A DNA stretch of 55,870 bases, taken from contig NZ_JACSZV010000043.1 of assembly GCF_014472415.1 (NCBI RefSeq), positions 1 to 55,870 on the forward strand, given 5' to 3'. A model generated the notes under the pieces. The model was not told the DNA's origin and searched no databases. It was given only the letters and a program-made list of their open reading frames with translations. Position 1 is the first letter of the stretch. Every line of letters starts with the position of its first letter. The translations under genes were made by a program, and so were the position numbers. The DNA is from Pseudomonas sp. N40(2020) (GTDB taxonomy: Bacteria > Pseudomonadota > Gammaproteobacteria > Pseudomonadales > Pseudomonadaceae). This document shows, piece after piece, positions 50,540 through 55,870 of this stretch.

Positions 50540-51226
50540 ATGCTCGCTCGCTGGTTGCCCGCCGCCATCAACACCCGCCCCACCGAATGGAGCCGCGCCG
50601 CTATCGGCATGGCGTTGGGGACGTTGTTCAGTGTGTGGCTGTGCGCTCAGGTATTTGGCCATGACGTCGCCTATCACCTGATCGGGCCTTTGGGTGCCTC
50701 GGCAGTGTTACTGTTTGCCGTGTCCTCCGGCGCCCTCGCCCAGCCGTGGTCGATTCTGGGCGGGTATTTGTGTGCCGGTGTCGTGGCGTTATTAGTCGCC
50801 CATGTGCTCGGGCGCACCCTCGGCAGCGCCTGCCTGGCAGCGGGCATGGCGTTGATTCTGATGTGCTGGTTGCGCTGCCTGCACCCACCGGCTGGTGCTT
50901 TGGCACTCACTCTCGTGCTGGCCGATCCGGCGACCATCGCCATGGACTGGAAAGCCATGGAACCGGTGATGCTCGGCGCGGCGTGCATGCTGCTTAGTGC
51001 CCTCGCCTACAACAACCTGACACGCATTCGTTATCCGAAACGTCCGGCTGAACCCGCGCCCGTGGTTGTCCCGGTCGACAGCCAGGCGATCACTGCTGAA
51101 GACCTGAAACTCGCATTGGCCGACATGGGGGCCTTCATCGACATCACGCCTGAAGACCTCGAACAACTGATCCACGCCAGCGAACTGCACGCCAAGCGGC
51201 GTAGCATCGGAGAAGTCTTCTCCTGA
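50540..51226 (+). CDS. HPP-family membrane protein
   Basis: A 228-residue protein of the HPP family, named for the His-Pro-Pro in CLHPPAGALALT. Four to five membrane helices occupy residues 20-165 (IGPLGASAVLLFAV is the other conserved segment), and a soluble C-terminal tail follows (residues 175-228). Some plant and cyanobacterial members are linked to nitrite transport, but bacterial roles are poorly defined. AAGGA precedes the ATG at 50540. Confidence 0.88.
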   Translation: MLARWLPAAINTRPTEWSRAAIGMALGTLFSVWLCAQVFGHDVAYHLIGPLGASAVLLFAVSSGALAQPWSILGGYLCAGVVALLVAHVLGRTLGSACLAAGMALILMCWLRCLHPPAGALALTLVLADPATIAMDWKAMEPVMLGAACMLLSALAYNNLTRIRYPKRPAEPAPVVVPVDSQAITAEDLKLALADMGAFIDITPEDLEQLIHASELHAKRRSIGEVFS

Positions 51227-51240
51227 CACCACCCTCCCCC

Positions 51241-51327
51241 TGTAGAAGCTGTCGAGTGAAACGAGGCTGCGATCTTTTGATCCTGATTTAGAAGATCAAA
51301 AGATCGCAGCCTGCTGCAGCTCCTACA
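51241..51327. repeat. REP-type inverted repeat
   Basis: GAGGCTGCGATCTTTTGATC (51263-51282) pairs with the complementary arm 51294-51313, flanked by GTAGAAGCT and AGCTCCTACA ends. It belongs to the same repeat family as the element at the right end of the window. Confidence 0.8.
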
Positions 51328-51474
51328 CTGTTGTGGCATTCCATGACTTAGGGCAAAAACGCAGACTGCCCCTGCACATATCCCCGTTGTACACGGCAAA
51401 TTTGCACTGTTACGATCCGTTAACGCTCGCGCGCGAGCTTCTCGAATAAAGACAATAAAAGCAGGGAGTTAGTG

Positions 51475-52581
51475 ATGACTGCTCAGGCTTCATCCCCGAG
51501 GACGTTGTCCATGGATGCCACGCAAAACGAAGTGCTGGCCGAGGTTCGCAACCACATTGGTCACCTGACCCTCAACCGCCCCGCCGGCCTCAACGCCATC
51601 ACCCTCGAAATGGTTCGATTGCTGCAACAGCAACTCGACGCCTGGGCCACGGACGCTAATGTCCACGCAGTGGTGCTGCGCGGTGCCGGTGAAAAAGCCT
51701 TCTGCGCCGGCGGCGACATTCGTTCCCTGTACGACAGCTATAAAAGCGGCGACACGCTGCACGAAGAATTCTTCGTCGAGGAATACGCCCTCGACCTGAC
51801 GATCCACCACTACCGCAAACCGGTGCTGGCACTGATGGATGGGTTCGTCCTCGGCGGCGGCATGGGCCTGGTGCAAGGCGCCGATCTGCGGGTGGTCACC
51901 GAGAAGAGCCGTCTGGCGATGCCGGAAGTGGCCATCGGTTATTTCCCGGACGTCGGTGGCAGCTACTTCCTGCCGCGCATTCCCGGTGAGCTGGGGATTT
52001 ATCTGGGCGTCAGTGGCGTGCAGATTCGAGCGGCCGATGCGCTGTATTGCGGCCTCGCCGATTGGTACATCGACAGCAACAAACTCGTCACGCTCGATGA
52101 ACAACTCGATGGCCTGGAATGGCACGACACGCCGCTCAAGGATTTACAGAGTCTGCTGGCCAAAAACGCCGTGCAAACCCTGCCCGGTGCGCCGCTCCAG
52201 GCCTTGCGCCCGGCCATCGACCACTTCTTCGCCCTGCCGGATGTGCCGAGCATGGTTGAACAATTGCGCGTGGTAACCGTCGCCGACAGCCATGAATGGG
52301 CGACCACTACGGCGGATCTGCTGGAAACCCGCTCACCGCTGGCCATGGCCGTCACCCTGGAAATGCTCCGTCGTGGCCGGCATCTGAGCCTGGAACATTG
52401 CTTCGCTCTGGAGCTGCACCTGGATCGCCAGTGGTTCGCCCGTGGCGATCTGATCGAAGGTGTCCGCGCCCTGCTGATCGACAAAGACAAGTCACCACGC
52501 TGGAACCCGCCGACTCTCGCCGCACTGGACGCTGCGCATATCGCGAGTTTCTTCCACGGTTTTGATGAGAGCGGGAGCTGA
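51475..52581 (+). CDS. Enoyl-CoA hydratase/isomerase family, 3-hydroxyisobutyryl-CoA hydrolase-like
   Basis: A 368-residue crotonase-fold enzyme of the HIBYL-CoA hydrolase type, longer than true hydratases. It has the oxyanion-hole FCAGGDIRSLYDSYKSGD and GFVLGGGMGL, and the catalytic acidic region VAIGYFPDVGGSYFLPR. The reaction releases 3-hydroxyisobutyrate from its CoA ester in valine breakdown. AGGGAG precedes the ATG at 51475. It is followed after 3 bp by an acyl-CoA dehydrogenase. Confidence 0.87.
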   Translation: MTAQASSPRTLSMDATQNEVLAEVRNHIGHLTLNRPAGLNAITLEMVRLLQQQLDAWATDANVHAVVLRGAGEKAFCAGGDIRSLYDSYKSGDTLHEEFFVEEYALDLTIHHYRKPVLALMDGFVLGGGMGLVQGADLRVVTEKSRLAMPEVAIGYFPDVGGSYFLPRIPGELGIYLGVSGVQIRAADALYCGLADWYIDSNKLVTLDEQLDGLEWHDTPLKDLQSLLAKNAVQTLPGAPLQALRPAIDHFFALPDVPSMVEQLRVVTVADSHEWATTTADLLETRSPLAMAVTLEMLRRGRHLSLEHCFALELHLDRQWFARGDLIEGVRALLIDKDKSPRWNPPTLAALDAAHIASFFHGFDESGS

Positions 52582-52584
52582 GCC

Positions 52585-53736
52585 ATGCACGATCTCGAAC
52601 TGACTGAAGAACAAGTAATGATCCGCGACATGGCCCGGGACTTTGCCCGTGGCGAAATCGCGCCCCACGCGCAAGCCTGGGAAAAGGCTGGCTGGATCGA
52701 TGACGCCCTCGTGGCGAAGATGGGCGAACTGGGTCTGCTGGGCATGGTCGTCCCCGAAGAATGGGGCGGCACCTATGTCGACTACGTGGCTTACGCACTG
52801 GCAGTAGAAGAGATTTCCGCCGGTGACGGCGCGACCGGCGCGTTCATGAGCATTCACAACTCGGTCGGCTGTGGCCCAGTGCTCAACTATGGCAGCGAAG
52901 CACAGAAACAAACCTGGCTGGCCGATCTGGCCAGCGGGCAAACCATCGGCTGCTTTTGCCTGACCGAACCGCAGGCCGGCTCCGAAGCGCACAATCTGCG
53001 CACCCGCGCCGAACTGCGCGACGGTCAGTGGGTAATCAACGGCGCCAAGCAATTTGTCAGCAACGGCAAACGGGCGAAACTGGCAATCGTGTTTGCCGTG
53101 ACCGATCCGGATCTGGGCAAGAAAGGTATTTCGGCGTTTCTGGTGCCGACCGACACCCCAGGTTTCATCGTTGATCGCACCGAACACAAAATGGGAATCC
53201 GCGCCTCCGACACCTGCGCGGTGACGCTGAACAACTGCAGCATTCCCGAGGCCAACCTGCTCGGCGAACGTGGCAAAGGCCTGGCGATTGCTCTGTCCAA
53301 CCTTGAGGGCGGACGCATCGGGATTGCCGCGCAAGCCTTGGGCATCGCCCGTGCTGCGTTTGAAGCGGCGCTGGCTTATTCGCGAGACCGGGTGCAGTTC
53401 GGCAAACCGATCAACGAGCACCAGAGCATCGCCAACCTGCTGGCCGACATGCACATGCAATTGAATGCGGCACGGCTGATGATCCTGCACGCGGCGCGGC
53501 TGCGCACGGCGGGCAAACCGTGTCTGTCGGAGGCGTCACAGGCCAAGCTGTTTGCCTCGGAAATGGCCGAGAAGGTCTGTTCGTCAGCAATTCAGATTCA
53601 TGGCGGGTATGGGTATCTGGAGGACTATCCGGTCGAGAAGTACTACCGCGATGCGCGGATTACCCAGATCTATGAAGGGTCGAGCGAGATTCAGCGGATG
53701 GTAATTGCACGGGAGTTGAAGAACTACCAGATCTAA
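52585..53736 (+). CDS. Acyl-CoA dehydrogenase (isobutyryl-CoA dehydrogenase-like)
   Basis: A 383-residue FAD-dependent dehydrogenase. The flavin-site motifs FCLTEPQAGSEA and the C-terminal IYEGSSEIQRMVIAREL (with the catalytic-site-region Glu) are complete. Given the preceding HIBYL-CoA hydrolase-like gene, it probably oxidises isobutyryl-CoA in valine catabolism; the chain-length preference is inferred. It begins 3 bp after the upstream stop. Confidence 0.88.
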   Translation: MHDLELTEEQVMIRDMARDFARGEIAPHAQAWEKAGWIDDALVAKMGELGLLGMVVPEEWGGTYVDYVAYALAVEEISAGDGATGAFMSIHNSVGCGPVLNYGSEAQKQTWLADLASGQTIGCFCLTEPQAGSEAHNLRTRAELRDGQWVINGAKQFVSNGKRAKLAIVFAVTDPDLGKKGISAFLVPTDTPGFIVDRTEHKMGIRASDTCAVTLNNCSIPEANLLGERGKGLAIALSNLEGGRIGIAAQALGIARAAFEAALAYSRDRVQFGKPINEHQSIANLLADMHMQLNAARLMILHAARLRTAGKPCLSEASQAKLFASEMAEKVCSSAIQIHGGYGYLEDYPVEKYYRDARITQIYEGSSEIQRMVIARELKNYQI

Positions 53737-53745
53737 CAGCAAAAG

Positions 53746-53837
53746 CATCGCTGGCAAGCCAGCTCCCACAAGGTTTTCGGTCGATCACAAATGTTGTGTA
53801 CACCGAAGATAATGTGGGAGCTGGCTTGCCAGCGATG
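53746..53837. repeat. REP-type inverted repeat at convergent 3' ends
   Basis: CATCGCTGGCAAGCCAGCTC at 53746 is matched by its complement ending at 53837 (arms about 25 bp). It lies exactly between two converging operons and could protect or terminate both transcripts. Confidence 0.85.
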
Positions 53838-53857
53838 ACGTCAGTAAGACTGCTGCA

Positions 53858-54631
53858 TTACTTGCCCTTAAACTCCGGCGGCCGCTTGGCCACAAACGCC
53901 GCCATGCCTTCCTTCTGATCCTGCGTGGCAAACGCCGCATGGAACACCCGGCGCTCGAAGCGTACGCCTTCAGTCAGATTGACCTCAAACGCGCGGTTGA
54001 CGCTCTCCTTGACCATCATTGCAATCGGCAGTGATTTGCTGGCGATCACTGCGGCAACCTTGAGCGCTTCATCCAGCAGTTCATCACTCGGCACGATCCG
54101 CGCAACGATGCCGCAGCGCTCGGCTTCCACCGCATCGATCAAACGCCCGCTCAGGCACATTTCCATGGCCTTGGCCTTGCCCACGGCTCGGGTCAGGCGC
54201 TGGGTGCCGCCCATGCCCGGCAAGACGCCGAGATTGATCTCCGGCTGGCCGAACTTGGCGTTGTCGCCCGCCAGAATGAAGTCGCACATCAACGCCAGTT
54301 CACAGCCGCCACCGAGAGCGAAACCGTTGACTGCAGCGATCATCGGTTTGCGGCGATTGGCCACGCGATCGCTGTCGCTGAACAGGTCGTCCATGTAGAT
54401 CTGCGGATACGTCAGCTCGGCCATTTCCTTGATGTCGGCACCGGCAGCGAAAGCCTTTTTTGAGCCGGTGATGACGATACAGCCGATGTTTGAATCCGCC
54501 TCCAGGCTATCGAGCGCGGTGTTCACTTCGCGGACCAGTTGCGCGTTCAGGGCGTTCAGCGCCTGCGGGCGGTTCAGGGTGATCAGGCCAACGCGGCCAT
54601 GGGTTTCCAGCAGAATCGTTTCGTAAGTCAT
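53858..54631 (-). CDS. Enoyl-CoA hydratase
   Basis: A 257-residue crotonase-family hydratase. Oxyanion-hole segment KKAFAAGADIKEM, first catalytic Glu in GGGCELALMCD and second in PEINLGVLPGMGGTQRL are all present, so hydratase activity is expected. ATG at 54631 has AAGGA 9 nt upstream. It lies 15 bp after an acyl-CoA dehydrogenase gene on the same strand, the two giving consecutive steps of an acyl-CoA oxidation. Confidence 0.92.
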   Translation of the reverse strand: MTYETILLETHGRVGLITLNRPQALNALNAQLVREVNTALDSLEADSNIGCIVITGSKKAFAAGADIKEMAELTYPQIYMDDLFSDSDRVANRRKPMIAAVNGFALGGGCELALMCDFILAGDNAKFGQPEINLGVLPGMGGTQRLTRAVGKAKAMEMCLSGRLIDAVEAERCGIVARIVPSDELLDEALKVAAVIASKSLPIAMMVKESVNRAFEVNLTEGVRFERRVFHAAFATQDQKEGMAAFVAKRPPEFKGK

Positions 54632-54646
54632 GGGCAAGATTCCTTG

Positions 54647-55774
54647 TCAGAGATTGCGCGAAATAACCATGCGCTGGATGTCGCTGGTGCCTTCGTAGAT
54701 CTGGCAGACACGCACGTCGCGGTAGATGCGCTCCAGCGGGAAGTCGTTGAGGTAACCGTAACCGCCGAGGGTTTGCAACGCCATAGAGCAGACCTTCTCA
54801 GCCATCTCCGAGGCGAACAGCTTGGCCATCGAGGCTTCGACCAGCGCTGGCTGGCCGCTGTCACGCAGGGCGGCAGCGTAATGCACCATTTGCCGGGCGA
54901 CAGCGATTTGCGTGGCCATGTCGGCCAAGCGAAACGCCACGGCCTGGTGTTCGATGATCGGCTTGCCAAAGGTGTCGCGCTCGCGGGCGTAGTCACGGGC
55001 CGCTTCGAACGCGGCGCGGGCCATGCCCACCGCTTGCGAAGCGATGCCGACGCGGCCGCCTTCAAGGTTGGCCAGGGCAATCTTGTAACCTTCGCCCTCC
55101 TCGCCCAATCGGTTGGCCACCGGCACTTTGACGTCTTCGAAGAGAATCTGGCAGGTGTCCGAAGCGTGCTGGCCGAGTTTGTCTTCGACGCGGGCGACTT
55201 TGTAGCCTGGTGAATCGGTCGGCACGATAAGCGCCGTGATCCCGCGTTTGCCGGCACTCGGGTCGGTCACGGCAAACACGATCACGATCCCGGCGTTTTG
55301 CCCGGAGGTGATGAACTGTTTGCAGCCATTGAGCACGTAGTGATCGCCTTCAAGGCGCGCGCGGGTTTTCAGGCTGCTGGCATCGGAACCAGCCTGAGGT
55401 TCGGTCAGGGCAAATGCACCGAGCATCGCGCCGCTGGCCAGCGGTTTGAGGAAACGTTCGCGCTGATCGTCGTTGCCGAACTTGAGGATCGGCACGCAAC
55501 CCACCGAGTTGTGCACGCTCATGATCGTCGAGCAGGCGCCGTCACCGGCGGCGATTTCTTCCAGGGCCATGGCGTAGGCGAGATAACCGGTGTCGCAACC
55601 GCCCCACTGTTCCGGCACGAGCATGCCGAAAAAACCCAGTCCGGCCATTTCGCCGATGGCTTCTTTGGGGAAACGGTGTTCGCGATCCCACTCGGCGGCG
55701 AACGGCTTGAGCCGTTCCTCGGCAAACTGCCGGGCCATGTCGCGGATCTGGTTTTGGTCTTCGTTGGGAATCAT
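54647..55774 (-). CDS. Acyl-CoA dehydrogenase (short/branched-chain type)
   Basis: A 375-residue acyl-CoA dehydrogenase. The FALTEPQAGSDASSLKTRA motif and the C-terminal IYEGTSDIQRMVISRNL are intact. It is a close relative of the enzyme at 52585-53736 but on the other strand. With the downstream hydratase it forms a two-gene unit. Substrate (for example 2-methylbutyryl- or isobutyryl-CoA) is inferred from context only. Confidence 0.9.
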   Translation of the reverse strand: MIPNEDQNQIRDMARQFAEERLKPFAAEWDREHRFPKEAIGEMAGLGFFGMLVPEQWGGCDTGYLAYAMALEEIAAGDGACSTIMSVHNSVGCVPILKFGNDDQRERFLKPLASGAMLGAFALTEPQAGSDASSLKTRARLEGDHYVLNGCKQFITSGQNAGIVIVFAVTDPSAGKRGITALIVPTDSPGYKVARVEDKLGQHASDTCQILFEDVKVPVANRLGEEGEGYKIALANLEGGRVGIASQAVGMARAAFEAARDYARERDTFGKPIIEHQAVAFRLADMATQIAVARQMVHYAAALRDSGQPALVEASMAKLFASEMAEKVCSMALQTLGGYGYLNDFPLERIYRDVRVCQIYEGTSDIQRMVISRNL

Positions 55775-55798
55775 GGTGAATCCTTGATTGTTTCCCTA

Positions 55799-55870
55799 TG
55801 TAGGAGCTGCCGCAGGCTGCGATCTTTTGACCTTTTTTTTAACAATCAACAAGATCGCAGCCTGCGGCAG
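55799..55870. repeat. REP-type inverted repeat, cut by window edge
   Basis: TGTAGGAGCTGCCGCAGGCT at 55799 is complemented by AAGATCGCAGCCTGCGGCAG running to the window end. Same family as 51241-51327. Confidence 0.8.

Noticed and set aside
1..55870. CRISPR array or phage gene cluster
   Set aside because: No regularly spaced repeats and no structural phage genes; the only integrase stands alone.

Overview
The window looks like the chromosome of a Pseudomonas of the P. fluorescens group. The evidence is the complete arnBCADTEF-ugd operon, a FecI/FecR/TonB-receptor cassette, Pseudomonas-type REP inverted repeats, a branched-chain acyl-CoA catabolic cluster, and GC-rich codon use over the right-hand part. 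No tRNA, rRNA or CRISPR array was seen.

Two regions differ in character. Positions 1 to about 25.1 kb look accessory. They begin inside an IS3-family element, have visibly more AT-rich codon use and loose gene spacing, and carry several broken genes: a cynR with an in-frame TAG, a cytochrome P460 tail, an isochorismatase stub, and a small coiled-coil gene whose frame continues past its stop. The intact genes form an electrophile, oxidant and cyanate defence set: an RclR-like regulator divergent from an rclX-like AhpD peroxidase, a DUF417 (RclC-like) membrane protein and a DUF2790 secreted protein; glutathione reductase; two GSTs; a DJ-1/PfpI protein; glutaredoxin; a flavin/2Fe-2S fusion reductase; and a cyanase/carbonic anhydrase operon with a second DUF2790 gene. 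Two nearly identical alpha/beta hydrolase genes lie about 8.8 kb apart in direct orientation. The region ends with an SDR/beta-hydroxyacid-dehydrogenase-like pair and a two-gene operon that joins a photoactive-yellow-protein-like PAS protein to a PAS-GGDEF diguanylate cyclase.

Positions about 25.5 to 55.9 kb look like core genome: a DUF985 cupin; fecI-fecR-TonB receptor with a Fur-box-like site; an AraC regulator divergent from a polyamine cassette (gamma-glutamylpolyamine synthetase-like, polyamine-binding protein, FAD oxidase); pqiBC without pqiA; a lone tyrosine recombinase; the arn lipid A aminoarabinose operon, ending in an extra ArnT-like membrane glycosyltransferase; an MFS transporter; an HPP-family membrane protein; and two pairs of crotonase plus acyl-CoA dehydrogenase genes converging on a REP element.

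The most interesting points are the PYP-like/diguanylate cyclase operon, the co-location of a hypothiocyanite/hypochlorite-type response locus with cyanate detoxification (linked by DUF2790 proteins), and the nonsense-mutated cynR lying about 9 kb from its expected target operon.
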